Shown: positions 8,824 through 16,484 of the stretch, piece by piece
Layout: the number at the start of each line of letters is the position of its first letter
Numbering within the stretch: the first letter of the stretch is position 1
NCBI RefSeq assembly: GCF_025215095.1
Contig: NZ_JALHAP010000082.1
Location: 496,001 to 560,000 of the forward strand
DNA: 64,000 nt
Direction of reading: 5' to 3'
Source: Dryocola boscaweniae
Lineage (GTDB): Bacteria; Pseudomonadota; Gammaproteobacteria; Enterobacterales; Enterobacteriaceae
Program-made: the position numbers and the translations under genes
The notes under the pieces: model-generated
Told to the model about the DNA's origin: nothing
What the model saw: only the letters and a program-made list of their open reading frames with translations
The model's database searches: none

Positions 8824-9147
8824 ATGAATAAAGTATTAGCTCTGGCTGTTGCAGCGCTCATGGGTCTGTCTTCTGCTGCTTTCGCTGCTGACACCGCCGC
8901 AGCACCTGCGCCTGCTGCTACCGCTGCGGCTCCGGCTAAAGCGCCAGCTAAAACCACCCATCACAAAAAGCACAAAAAAGCCGCTACCGAACAGAAAGCT
9001 CAGGCTGCCAAAAAGCACCACAAGAAAGCGGTAAAAACTGAAGCAGCAAAACCCGCTCAGACCGAGCAGAAAGCGCAGGCTGCTAAAAAGCACCACAAAA
9101 AAGCGACCCACGCTGCGACCAAACCCGCTGCCCAACCAGCAGCATAA
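8824..9147 (+). CDS. asr: acid shock protein Asr precursor
   Basis: A 107-residue exported protein. Residues 1-21 form a clear signal peptide ending AFA. The mature part is almost only Ala, Lys, His, Thr, Gln and Pro, so it is highly basic and disordered. A module, TEQKAQAAKKHHKKA, occurs twice (around residues 55-69 and 80-94), and a shorter HHKKHKKA precedes them. Asr is a periplasmic protein made at low pH; its basic sequence probably buffers or protects other proteins like a chaperone. The RstA box upstream predicts RstBA control. AGGATGTCGAG supplies the ribosome site, and a strong hairpin follows the gene. Confidence 0.95.
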   Translation: MNKVLALAVAALMGLSSAAFAADTAAAPAPAATAAAPAKAPAKTTHHKKHKKAATEQKAQAAKKHHKKAVKTEAAKPAQTEQKAQAAKKHHKKATHAATKPAAQPAA

Positions 9148-9183
9148 GTTTGTCGGGGCATCCCGAAATTAAAGTCTCTATGA

Positions 9184-9207
9184 AAACACCCGGCTCGCCG
9201 GGTGTTT
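9184..9207 (+). terminator. terminator of asr
   Basis: ACACCCGG and CCGGGTGT flanked by AAA/TTT give a long stem with a short loop, followed by a weak T stretch. It lies 36 bases after the asr stop. Confidence 0.75.
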
Positions 9208-9300
9208 AATTTGATGACAAACCTTTCGGCGCCACAAAAATAAAGGGTGCCGTCATTTAAAAAACAAGGAAAATCAATTCATTGATTTTCGGCTACAACC

Positions 9301-9336
9301 ACAAAGAGGAAAAAATCACGCTTTTTCCTTCTTTGT
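9301..9336. other. long hairpin between asr and ydgU
   Basis: ACAAAGA pairs with TCTTTGT and GGAAAAA with TTTTTCC, with one bulged base and a small loop. It is rich in A/T and lacks a trailing T run, so it is not a standard terminator on the plus strand. It could shape the leader of ydgU. A smaller A/T-rich repeat, AAAATCAA...TTGATTTT, lies just upstream near 9271-9291. Confidence 0.5.
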
Positions 9337-9385
9337 CAGCAACCTGACGCTCGCTTCGCGGGTGCTTAGTTCTGGAGTCCGGGCG

Positions 9386-9466
9386 ATGTTGCGACGCTAC
9401 GGTTTTGAAATCATCCTTTCTGTACTGATTATTTGCGGCATTATTACGTTTAGCTTCTGGATTTAA
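9386..9466 (+). CDS. ydgU: small membrane protein YdgU
   Basis: A 26-residue ORF, M-L-R-R-Y-G-F-E-I-I and so on, with a short basic N-terminus and then an uninterrupted hydrophobic helix to the end. Its start, length and position between asr and ydgD correspond to the E. coli small protein YdgU, which has the same basic-RY-FE-hydrophobic pattern. A GGAG ribosome site ends eight bases before the ATG. It is probably a single-pass inner-membrane protein. E. coli YdgU has been detected as expressed, but its function is unknown. Confidence 0.75.
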   Translation: MLRRYGFEIILSVLIICGIITFSFWI

Positions 9467-9574
9467 AGGCGTAGTACGCTGTTTTTACTCCCACTTTCGG
9501 CGCGACCCGTCTATAGTTACCCCATCCAACGGGTTTACACAAAAATCATAATTAATCGCCCCATAGAGAGTGAT

Positions 9575-10381
9575 ATGCGCAAAAAAGTTGTATGGCTGTT
9601 AGGAGCTCTGTGTTTATTACCGGCACTATCCCATGCGGATGAAGACAGCGCCAGGGATGTAAAAACGTTGTTTTTTGGCAACGATGACCGCACCCGCGTG
9701 CCCGATCCCGAAAACTCCCCCTGGGATGCTATCGGCCAACTGGAAACCGCCAGCGGCAATTTATGCACCGCAACCTTAATTTCTCCCCATCTGGCCTTAA
9801 CCGCCGGACATTGCCTTCTGCAGCCTCCACGCGGCAAACCCGACAAAGCCGTGGCGCTACGTTTTATCTCGGCTCAGGGGAAATGGCGTTATGAAATTCA
9901 CGATATTGAAGGCCGCGTAGAAAGCACCCTTGGACGGCGTCTGAAAGCCGACGGAGACGGCTGGATTGTCCCGCCCGGCGCGGCGCCGCACGATTTCGGC
10001 CTGGTTATTTTGCATAATCCTCCGTCCGGCATCACTCCCCTTCCTCTGTTTGAAGGCGATCGCGACGCCCTGACCGAAGCGTTAAAAGCGCAAAATCGGC
10101 AGGTTACGCAGTCCGGCTATCCTGAAGATCATCTGGACGATCTCTATAGCCATAACCATTGTCTGATAACCGGCTGGGCGCAAAAAACAGTCCTGTCGCA
10201 TCAGTGCGACACGCTGCCGGGCGACAGCGGTTCACCCCTGATGCTTAAAACCGATAACGGCTGGCAGTTGATTGCCGTACAAAGCTCCGCCCCTGCGGCA
10301 AAAGACCGCTACCGCGCTGATAACCGGGCCATTTCAGTCACCGGTTTTCGGGATCGGTTAGAAGCGCTGGCAAGCCAGTAG
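9575..10381 (+). CDS. ydgD: exported trypsin-like serine protease YdgD
   Basis: A 268-residue protein with a signal peptide of about 21 residues (MRKKVVWLLGALCLLPALSHA). It has a chymotrypsin-fold catalytic triad: His79 in TAGHC, Asp140 in HDFGLV and Ser218 in PGDSGSP. Cysteines near positions 64/80 and 196/211 could form disulfides, as suits a periplasmic enzyme. Its length equals that of the E. coli protein. It follows ydgU on the same strand after about 108 bases, where a possible -10 (TATAGT) lies near 9511. The physiological substrate is not known. Confidence 0.92.
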   Translation: MRKKVVWLLGALCLLPALSHADEDSARDVKTLFFGNDDRTRVPDPENSPWDAIGQLETASGNLCTATLISPHLALTAGHCLLQPPRGKPDKAVALRFISAQGKWRYEIHDIEGRVESTLGRRLKADGDGWIVPPGAAPHDFGLVILHNPPSGITPLPLFEGDRDALTEALKAQNRQVTQSGYPEDHLDDLYSHNHCLITGWAQKTVLSHQCDTLPGDSGSPLMLKTDNGWQLIAVQSSAPAAKDRYRADNRAISVTGFRDRLEALASQ

Positions 10382-10401
10382 CCTGGCCTGTGCCAGGCTA
10401 C
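10378..10401. terminator. hairpin between convergent ydgD and mdtI
   Basis: A perfect 10-bp stem, GTAGCCTGGC with GCCAGGCTAC, surrounds a four-base loop and contains the ydgD stop codon. There is no clear T run on either side, so it is probably a weak bidirectional terminator or an RNA end stabiliser. Confidence 0.5.
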
Positions 10402-10407
10402 GCAGCT

Positions 10408-10737
10408 TCAGGCGACTTTAATGATTATCATACCTGCCAGCAAAAAAAGCAGTCCCAGCCAGCCTTTACGGTTCAGGCGCTGCCCGTAAAGTATCCAGCC
10501 GGCGGCAACCGTCGCGGCAATACCAAAACCGCCCCACAGCGCATACGCGACTGAAAGTTCAATGCCCTTAACCGCCTGCGCCAGCGCGCTAAACGCGGCA
10601 AGCACCGCGAATAAAGAAAGCACGCCGTAGAGGGGCCGCCGGAAGCCGTCAGACTGTTTAAGAAAAATGTTTGCTGCAATTTCAAGCACGATGGCCGTCA
10701 GTAACCAGGCTGCATGAACCCATTCAAGCGATGGCAT
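10408..10737 (-). CDS. mdtI: spermidine exporter subunit MdtI (SMR family)
   Basis: A 109-residue four-helix small-multidrug-resistance protein. The conserved Glu in the first helix (AIVLEIAANIFLK) and the GGFGIAATV and AGWILYGQRLNRKGWLG segments match MdtI. I chose the ATG at 10737 because a GGGGAGG site lies five bases upstream; an in-frame GTG two codons earlier overlaps that site. It works as a heterodimer with MdtJ to export excess spermidine from the cytoplasm in E. coli. Its start overlaps the end of mdtJ by 14 bases, so the two are co-translated. Confidence 0.93.
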   Translation of the reverse strand: MPSLEWVHAAWLLTAIVLEIAANIFLKQSDGFRRPLYGVLSLFAVLAAFSALAQAVKGIELSVAYALWGGFGIAATVAAGWILYGQRLNRKGWLGLLFLLAGMIIIKVA

Positions 10738-11098
10738 GGTCACCTCCCCGCGCCGTCCGATCCTTGCGAACCTTCTTTACGCTGGTTCCCGATTTAATCA
10801 GCACAATGCCCACCACCAGCGTGGTCAAACCGATAATTTTCAGCGCTGAAATGGATTCATCAAACAGCATTACGCTAAACAGCGTAATAAATAAAATACC
10901 GATGCCTTCCCACATCGCATAGGCTACGCCAAGCGCAATACGTTTAATGGAAAAGGACAGCAAAATATAAGACAGGGAAATCATCACCAGCATGAAAATA
11001 TAACCGCCGTTATTATTACTCACGCTTGACCATTTCATCGACAAGGTGCCGATAATTTCAGCAGCAATAGCCAGAACTAATAAAATCCAGTAAATCAT
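10724..11098 (-). CDS. mdtJ: spermidine exporter subunit MdtJ (SMR family)
   Basis: A 124-residue four-helix SMR protein with the key Glu in helix 1 (AIAAEIIGTLSMKWS) and a basic cytoplasmic tail (VKKVRKDR). It is first in the mdtJI operon, with an AGGAGA ribosome site before the ATG. It pairs with MdtI to form the spermidine-exporting complex. In E. coli expression rises when spermidine is in excess. About 480 bases with no convincing gene separate it from the divergent tqsA. Confidence 0.94.
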   Translation of the reverse strand: MIYWILLVLAIAAEIIGTLSMKWSSVSNNNGGYIFMLVMISLSYILLSFSIKRIALGVAYAMWEGIGILFITLFSVMLFDESISALKIIGLTTLVVGIVLIKSGTSVKKVRKDRTARGGDHAIA

Positions 11099-11584
11099 GG
11101 TTTCTCTCCTGACAGAGAAAATAACGATGCCGCAGCTTTAACAATCGTAATGAACGATGAAAAAACCGAACAAAAAATATCAGATAGCCTTACAGCGCAC
11201 GGGATGTGCGTGGCGGCCAAAGCAGGAGAGCGGAACTATAGCGCGTTGCGCCAGTGTTGTTCACCGGAAAGGAAGAAAGCGGAAGAAACAGCAATAGAGA
11301 GGTTCATTAATAACGTTTTGAACAGCTTGTTCGTAAACATAATGTCCATAATATTCACAACATATCCGCGGTATTGCTTCTCATCGGTTGCGGATAATAA
11401 ATTGTCCTCGGTAGTAAAACACGCCGAATTTGTACCATAATTGATAGGGTCTTCGCGTTCCCTTTTCATTTCTTTACGCTAGCGTTTAATAAACTATTAT
11501 CGCATGCGCCGTATTATCGCGATAATTAACAGGAATGACGTGTGCCGGAAACGCTCCCGCACATCCATATGGAGAGCCTCAAGA
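11099..11584. other. 486-base divergent intergenic region, mdtJ / tqsA
   Basis: More A/T-rich than its neighbours and should contain the promoters of mdtJ and tqsA. Two short overlapping reading frames (96 and 77 codons, on opposite strands) occur but lack good ribosome sites and recognisable motifs. A run of inverted A/T-rich motifs lies near 11477-11530. I see no supported gene in it. Confidence 0.6.
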
Positions 11585-12619
11585 ATGGCAAAACCCATCA
11601 TTACCCTCCGCGGTTTAAAAGCCGTCATTATGCTCGGTATGCTGGTCGTCATCATGGCGGGCATAAAAGTGGCGGCGGACATTATTGTGCCCTTTATTCT
11701 GGCGCTGTTTATTTCGGTTATCCTGAACCCGGTTATCCATCGTCTTGAAAAATTACGCGTTCCCAGAGTGCTGGCGATCTCGCTGGTTGTTGCGATCATC
11801 GTGTTATCAATGGCGCTGCTGTTAGCCTATCTGGGCACCTCGCTCAACGAGCTGGCTCGCACCCTGCCGCAGTACCGTTCCTCGCTGATAGCTCCCCTGC
11901 AAATGCTTGAGCCCTGGCTGCAACGCGCGGGGATTGTGATATCCGTTGATGAATTGCTCAGGTATATCGACCCCAACGCGGCGATGACGCTCGTCACCAG
12001 CCTCATTACGCAGCTTTCAAACGCCATGACCTCTCTTTTCCTGCTGCTGTTGACCGTGGTGTTTATGCTGACGGAAGTACCGCAGCTCCCCATAAAACTT
12101 CAGCAGTTGATGGCTCGCCCCACAGAAGGAATGGGCGCCATTCAACGAGGGCTGGATAGCGTCAGCCACTATCTGGTGCTGAAAACGGCCATCAGTCTGG
12201 TGACGGGCCTGGTGATATGGGCCATGCTGGTCATGCTTGACGTACGCTTTGCTTTTGTCTGGGCGCTGCTCGCCTTCTCGCTAAATTACATCCCGAATAT
12301 CGGCTCGGTCCTCGCGGCTATTCCGCCCGTCGCGCAGGTTCTGGTGTTCAGCGGTTTTTATGACGCGCTAATTGTGGTGACGGGTTATCTGGCGATAAAC
12401 CTTGTGTTCGGTAACATCATTGAGCCACGCATGATGGGGCGCGGTTTAGGTTTATCCACGCTGGTGGTGTTTTTATCGCTGATATTCTGGGGCTGGCTGC
12501 TTGGCCCTGTCGGCATGCTGCTCTCTGTTCCCCTTACCATCGTGGTAAAAATAGCGCTTGAGCAGACGAACGGCGGCAAAAGCATCGCGGTATTGCTCAG
12601 CGACGTGAGTAAAGCTTAA
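11585..12619 (+). CDS. tqsA: AI-2E family transporter TqsA
   Basis: A 344-residue inner-membrane protein of the AI-2 exporter family, with about eight membrane segments and the conserved C-terminal part LNYIPNIGSVLAAIPP...GNIIEPRMMGRGLGLS. I chose the ATG at 11585 because it gives the MAKPIITL start and exact length of the E. coli protein. The longer open frame upstream is not conserved in character. TqsA is reported to export the quorum signal autoinducer 2 and to affect biofilm formation. It stands alone, with a strong terminator downstream. Confidence 0.92.
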   Translation: MAKPIITLRGLKAVIMLGMLVVIMAGIKVAADIIVPFILALFISVILNPVIHRLEKLRVPRVLAISLVVAIIVLSMALLLAYLGTSLNELARTLPQYRSSLIAPLQMLEPWLQRAGIVISVDELLRYIDPNAAMTLVTSLITQLSNAMTSLFLLLLTVVFMLTEVPQLPIKLQQLMARPTEGMGAIQRGLDSVSHYLVLKTAISLVTGLVIWAMLVMLDVRFAFVWALLAFSLNYIPNIGSVLAAIPPVAQVLVFSGFYDALIVVTGYLAINLVFGNIIEPRMMGRGLGLSTLVVFLSLIFWGWLLGPVGMLLSVPLTIVVKIALEQTNGGKSIAVLLSDVSKA

Positions 12620-12677
12620 AAGACATCACTCGCGGCGAAATCAGCTCCCGGACAAGATCTACATAGAATCCCACAGA

Positions 12678-12708
12678 GTTATCCACCGATTTTGTGGATA
12701 ACTTTTTT
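12678..12708 (+). terminator. terminator of tqsA
   Basis: A perfect 9-bp stem, GTTATCCAC with GTGGATAAC, has a seven-base loop and is followed directly by six T residues. This is one of the clearest intrinsic terminators in the window. Confidence 0.9.
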
Positions 12709-12747
12709 GGCGTCTTCCGCTTTCGCATGCCTGAAGATGATGAGCAC

Positions 12748-12769
12748 ACGAGGGAGTATTCTCCCTCGT
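12748..12769. terminator. hairpin downstream of pptA
   Basis: ACGAGGGAG and CTCCCTCGT form a 9-bp stem with a TATT loop, 11 bases beyond the pptA stop. It lacks a T run on the pptA strand, so its terminator strength is uncertain. Confidence 0.5.
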
Positions 12770-12779
12770 TATGCCAAAA

Positions 12780-13010
12780 CTACATGCTGTAGCCCGGTTT
12801 TTTGGCGAGCGTATCAAGCGCAGGCTTTATCTCTGTGTCGTAAACATCCTCTTTCCAGCGGTCTTGTTCCACCGGCACTAACGCAACCGAAAGCGAAGCG
12901 TCCTTCGAGCTAAAATGCTTTTTAACAACGTCGCTGAGATCTTCCGCCAGAGCCTGTTTCTGCTCGTCTGTCAGTTCACGCGGGAAATATTTAACGGTGA
13001 TATGTGGCAC
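12780..13010 (-). CDS. pptA: tautomerase PptA (4-oxalocrotonate tautomerase family)
   Basis: A 76-residue protein starting M-P-H-I-T-V, so removal of Met would expose the catalytic Pro1 of the 4-oxalocrotonate tautomerase superfamily. It keeps the FPRELTDEQKQALAEDLSDVV pattern and the KKPGYSM end of E. coli PptA (YdcE). E. coli PptA ketonises enol substrates such as phenylenolpyruvate in vitro; its cellular role is not settled. It lies 32 bases downstream of nhoA on the same strand, so the two may share a transcript. K-12 also has these genes close together. Confidence 0.9.
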   Translation of the reverse strand: MPHITVKYFPRELTDEQKQALAEDLSDVVKKHFSSKDASLSVALVPVEQDRWKEDVYDTEIKPALDTLAKKPGYSM

Positions 13011-13042
13011 AGCTTTTCTCCATAGTCGTGGTGAGTTTGTCG

Positions 13043-13858
13043 TTACCGGGCACTGATTAAATTAAACGCGGCGGCAAAAGTTTCACAGTCGATGCCGTGT
13101 TTTGGGGAATCCAGGCGCAAACCCAAACGGGATTGCAGCGTCTGATATACGGCGGCCGCATCGGCCAGCTCGTGCTTTTCGCCGCCAACCGTGAGCTGGC
13201 GGTTGCTTAGCGTGACGGTGCTGCCGTTATGAACATGCAGGCAGAGCATCAGATGATGACGAAAATGCGACTCCGGCCAGGTCGCGACATAATGGTTCGC
13301 TACTTCGTAGTCCGCGAAATATTGCGGCTGCAAATCGAAGCGGTAAAGCGGTAGCCAGTCGCCGCCTTCTCGCAGGCTAAGCAGATAATCTTCATCAAGA
13401 CGTGTAAGACGATATGTGCCGTGCGGAGTGGTTTGCTCGCTATTAAGTTCAAAACGCAGCGGGGCGGTGAGCGTTTTGCCGCCAAAACCCACATCCGTCA
13501 GCCAGCGTTCGCGCCCAACCGTCACGAGCTGCAATCGATGGGTGCGGGCAGGCACCCGCTCCGGGCGCGCAATCAGCACTCGCGCCGCTAAATCTTCCAC
13601 CTGATAACCTATTGCCAGCAGCGCACGGCGCAGCAATGCGTTTTGTTCATAGCAATAGCCGCCCCGCCCGGCCGTCACCAGCTTTTCGAACACGCTGTCA
13701 TCATCAAGCAAAATTCTTCGCCCCAGAAGCACGTCCAGATTTTCGAAAGGAATGGCGCAGGTATGCAGCAAGTGCAACTGCCGCAGCGTATGCAAATCCG
13801 GCGCGAAATTGCCTGAAAAATGAATACGCGCGAAGTAAGCATTCAGATCAAAAGCCAT
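13043..13858 (-). CDS. nhoA: arylamine N-acetyltransferase
   Basis: A 271-residue NAT-family enzyme. The catalytic triad is at the family positions: Cys69 in RGGYCYEQN, His107 in RTHRLQLV and Asp122 in WLTDVGFGG. It transfers acetyl from acetyl-CoA to arylamines and N-hydroxyarylamines in the cytoplasm. The protein is complete, slightly shorter than the E. coli enzyme. It precedes pptA on the same strand and follows a 74-base gap after the GST gene. Confidence 0.95.
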   Translation of the reverse strand: MAFDLNAYFARIHFSGNFAPDLHTLRQLHLLHTCAIPFENLDVLLGRRILLDDDSVFEKLVTAGRGGYCYEQNALLRRALLAIGYQVEDLAARVLIARPERVPARTHRLQLVTVGRERWLTDVGFGGKTLTAPLRFELNSEQTTPHGTYRLTRLDEDYLLSLREGGDWLPLYRFDLQPQYFADYEVANHYVATWPESHFRHHLMLCLHVHNGSTVTLSNRQLTVGGEKHELADAAAVYQTLQSRLGLRLDSPKHGIDCETFAAAFNLISAR

Positions 13859-13932
13859 GGGACAAATTCCGTTGCGATGAAAGTCTTGTCACTATAAAGG
13901 ATTAGCTTCGCGCCATATGATCGATGGTGCGA

Positions 13933-14550
13933 TCACAGCATCTCATTACGGCTTAGCACGTCCTGAAACTCCTTACGCTGGCGCATCTTCTGCGCAATGG
14001 CGAACAGCTTCGGCGTATGCTCCTCAAACCATTGCTGGCGTGGCCGCCAGTTAATCATCGCCGCGGGATACGCGTCCAGCAGCGTGATTTTTTCACCAAA
14101 AATATAGGGCCCGCTGCTGACCTGAGACTCCAGCCAAAGATAAAGCTGCTCGCGATAATGATTTGTGCTGATAAGAAGCTCCTCTGCGCCGCTTTGCGTC
14201 CAGCGGGGAGGATTATCGCCGTAGGTGAAAGTGGGATAAACATTGGCGACAAACCAGACCAGCAGCCGATAAAAACGCTGGCGCTCCGGCGTGTCCGCAG
14301 GCGGCGCCATCTCCGGATGCTTATCAAGCAGCATCAGCGCGATAGCCGCGGTTTCGGTCATGACAGCGCCATCTTCAAGCATCAGCGTCGGCACCTGGCC
14401 CAGCGGGTTGAGCGTTAACAGCGCATCGCGTTGCGGGCCGGGCTCCTCGAATCCCTCAACGTTTTTCCACTTATAAGGTTCATTCGTCAGGATGAACATA
14501 ATTTCAACAATCGCCGAGCCGCATCCCGGCGCACCGTAGAGTTTGTACAT
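13933..14550 (-). CDS. yncG: glutathione S-transferase family protein, YncG-like
   Basis: About 205 residues. The N-terminal thioredoxin-fold domain (YGAPGCGSAIVEIM; cis-Pro in GQVPTL; glutathione gamma-Glu motif MTETAAIALML) is followed by a helical domain. I chose the ATG at 14550 because it has an AGGAG ribosome site and gives the MYKLYGAPG start; a longer frame upstream runs into lacI regulatory DNA. The sequence pattern matches E. coli YncG, an uncharacterised GST homologue. Its substrate is unknown. It is divergent from lacI, only 70 bases apart. Confidence 0.85.
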   Translation of the reverse strand: MYKLYGAPGCGSAIVEIMFILTNEPYKWKNVEGFEEPGPQRDALLTLNPLGQVPTLMLEDGAVMTETAAIALMLLDKHPEMAPPADTPERQRFYRLLVWFVANVYPTFTYGDNPPRWTQSGAEELLISTNHYREQLYLWLESQVSSGPYIFGEKITLLDAYPAAMINWRPRQQWFEEHTPKLFAIAQKMRQRKEFQDVLSRNEML

Positions 14551-14620
14551 GATGCTCTCCTGTCTAAAGTGATTAAGTGTAGAATACCTCCGGACTTTAA
14601 GAGCGATAAGGAAACCCGGC

Positions 14621-15703
14621 ATGAAACCCAAGTCAGTAACGCTTTACGATGTGGCGGAATATGCCGATGTTTCCTATCAGACCGTTTCCCGGGTGATTAA
14701 CCAGGCCAGCCACGTTTCCGAAAAAACGCGTCTGAAAGTTGAGGCGGCGATGGTCGCGCTAAATTACGTACCCAACCGCGTAGCGCAGCAGTTAGCCGGG
14801 AAACTGAGCCAGACCATTGGCCTCGCCACCACCAACCTTTCGCTTCACGCCCCTTCGCAAATTGTTGCGGCTATCAAAACTCAGGCTGGCAGCATGAACT
14901 TCAACGTGGTTATCTCCATGATTGAAAAACCAGGGCTTGCGGCCTGTAAAACAGCGGTCAACAGCTTGCTTTCACAGCGCGTAGACGGGCTGATTGTTAA
15001 TATCCCTCTCGAAAACGAAGAAGCGCAGGCGGTAAAAGAAACCTGCGCCAACGTGCCTGCGCTGTTTCTGGATGTCTCCCCGGACCTGGATGCCAACACT
15101 ATTATTTTCGATCCCAACGAAGGCGCGCGTCTGGGCGTTGAACACCTCATTGAACTTGGGCATCAACACATCGCGTTGCTCACCGGGCCGCTGACGTCGA
15201 TTTCAGCCCGCCTGCGTTTTGAAGGCTGGAAGAAAACGCTGAGCGCGCACAAGCTGGAAGCCGTTGCGATAATGGAAGGCGACTGGAGTTCGCTTTCAGG
15301 CTATGAACAGGTTTCCAGACTGCTGCGCGAGGGTAAGATGCCGGGCGGGATTATCGTCGCCAACGACCAGATGGCCCTTGGCGCGCTGCGCGCGCTTTCC
15401 GAACAGGGTTTAGCGGTGCCGGCAGACGTGTCCGTGGTGGGCTATGACGATACCGAAGACAGCGCCTGTTTTATTCCCCCGCTCACCACCATTAAGCAGG
15501 ATTTCAGAAATCTGGGTAAGGCAAGCGTGAATCGCCTGCTTGAACTGATTCACAAGCCAGCGACGCAGCCACAGCCGCAGGTGCTGCCCGTTACGCTTGT
15601 GGAGCGCAAAACCACCGCTGCTCCCGGCGGGAACGCCCCTTCCGCTCAGGCGCTTGCGGATGCGCTGGTAGCGCTCGCGCACCAGGTCGGAAGATTGGGC
15701 TAA
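14621..15703 (+). CDS. lacI: lactose operon repressor LacI
   Basis: A 360-residue LacI, the same length as E. coli LacI. The headpiece keeps the recognition helix sequence YQTVSR, shifted by two residues because of a KS insertion near the N-terminus, and the hinge NRVAQQLAGK. The core has inducer-pocket segments such as VANDQMALGALRAL and VVGYDDTEDS. The C-terminal leucine heptads (QALADALVALAHQV) indicate tetramerisation. It should bind lac operators found before and inside lacZ. Unlike E. coli, it is separated from lacZ by an oppositely oriented gene. AAGGA before the ATG is its ribosome site. Confidence 0.96.
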   Translation: MKPKSVTLYDVAEYADVSYQTVSRVINQASHVSEKTRLKVEAAMVALNYVPNRVAQQLAGKLSQTIGLATTNLSLHAPSQIVAAIKTQAGSMNFNVVISMIEKPGLAACKTAVNSLLSQRVDGLIVNIPLENEEAQAVKETCANVPALFLDVSPDLDANTIIFDPNEGARLGVEHLIELGHQHIALLTGPLTSISARLRFEGWKKTLSAHKLEAVAIMEGDWSSLSGYEQVSRLLREGKMPGGIIVANDQMALGALRALSEQGLAVPADVSVVGYDDTEDSACFIPPLTTIKQDFRNLGKASVNRLLELIHKPATQPQPQVLPVTLVERKTTAAPGGNAPSAQALADALVALAHQVGRLG

Positions 15704-15734
15704 CGGTTTTCCCCGGTTTATCCGCACAGGATGG

Positions 15735-16283
15735 TTACTTCTGTTCCGCCAGCCAGAGGATCTCTTCCGGCGTTGAGGGTCTACCGAGCGCCTCATTACG
15801 CCAGGGATAGCGCCCAAATTTATCGATAACCTGTTTGTGCTGTTTTTCAAATTCGCAGGATTGCTCACTGCCATACTCCTGGAACATTCTGAGCGCCAGT
15901 TCGTGAATAACCGGCGATTCCGAATGCATGTAGGGCATAAGAGCAAAGTCTCTTTTCTCAACCGGCAGTTCAGCAAAACCGGGGGATGTTACCAGTTCCT
16001 GTGCAAGCACTAAGGCCATGCCGTCTGCTGCGTAGGCAAGAGGACCTACGCGAAAAAGGTTTCGCGAAAACTGGTCGAGAATAATAACTTCAGCCAGTCG
16101 TCCGGAAAGGCTTTCTCTCCAGCTAACCAGTTCACCACGAATTGCTGCGCGATAAACGGCGGAAAAACGGCTTCGGATCTGTTCATCAAGCTTTTCCTCT
16201 GCGCTAAACCAGAGATCGGGAGCGGTTTCTTTAAACCAAAAATCAAGCACGCTCTCATCATCTTCCGCGGTTTCAGCTTTCAT
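15735..16283 (-). CDS. DUF924 family protein, inserted between lacI and lacZ
   Basis: A 182-residue soluble, mostly helical protein with the family pattern VLDFWFKE...LWFS near the N-terminus, LAEVIILDQFSRNLFR in the middle and MPYMHSE...KQHKQVIDKFGRYPWRN later. It resembles TPR-like repeats, but the biochemical function is not known. It has a GGAG ribosome site before the ATG. It converges with lacI and diverges from lacZ, so the lac CRP site lies about 90 bases upstream of its start and might affect it. No link to lactose use can be seen in the sequence. It splits what is a contiguous lacI-lacZ pair in E. coli. Confidence 0.85.
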   Translation of the reverse strand: MKAETAEDDESVLDFWFKETAPDLWFSAEEKLDEQIRSRFSAVYRAAIRGELVSWRESLSGRLAEVIILDQFSRNLFRVGPLAYAADGMALVLAQELVTSPGFAELPVEKRDFALMPYMHSESPVIHELALRMFQEYGSEQSCEFEKQHKQVIDKFGRYPWRNEALGRPSTPEEILWLAEQK

Positions 16284-16375
16284 CGTTTAGCTCCGGCTTT
16301 TTTATTGAATAAATAGAACTATAGAGAAGTTCCGTTTTGTCTGTAGAAGGCTTGCTCCGCCTGGCGTGACAAATC

Positions 16376-16391
16376 TGTGAGCCATATCACC
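16376..16391 (+). promoter_or_regulatory. CRP-binding site of the lac promoter
   Basis: TGTGA, six bases, then TCACC: nine of the ten CRP core bases match. The centre is about 61 bases upstream of the start expected from the -10 at 16432, which is the class I spacing known for the E. coli lac promoter. Confidence 0.88.
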
Positions 16392-16408
16392 TAATGCCGC
16401 CATACTGC

Positions 16409-16437
16409 TTTACACGCCAGCCGGAAAAAATCATATT
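16409..16437 (+). promoter_or_regulatory. lac promoter (-35 TTTACA, -10 CATATT)
   Basis: TTTACA at 16409-16414 is identical to the -35 hexamer of E. coli lacP. CATATT at 16432-16437 follows after 17 bases. The start is predicted near 16444, just before operator O1. Confidence 0.85.
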
Positions 16438-16444
16438 GCCTTTA

Positions 16445-16466
16445 AATTGTGAGCGCTTCGCAAATT
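16445..16466 (+). promoter_or_regulatory. lac operator O1
   Basis: The left half AATTGTGAGCG is identical to E. coli O1. The right half (GCTTCGCAAATT) is an imperfect mirror image. It overlaps the predicted transcription start, and the lacZ ribosome site AAGGA follows it. Confidence 0.85.
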
Positions 16467-16484
16467 AATTAAGGAACCCGGAAT

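Noticed and set aside
11150..11469. Two overlapping short frames between mdtJ and tqsA (96 and 77 codons)
   Set aside because: They lie on opposite strands over the same DNA, lack ribosome sites and motifs, and are more A/T-rich than real genes nearby.
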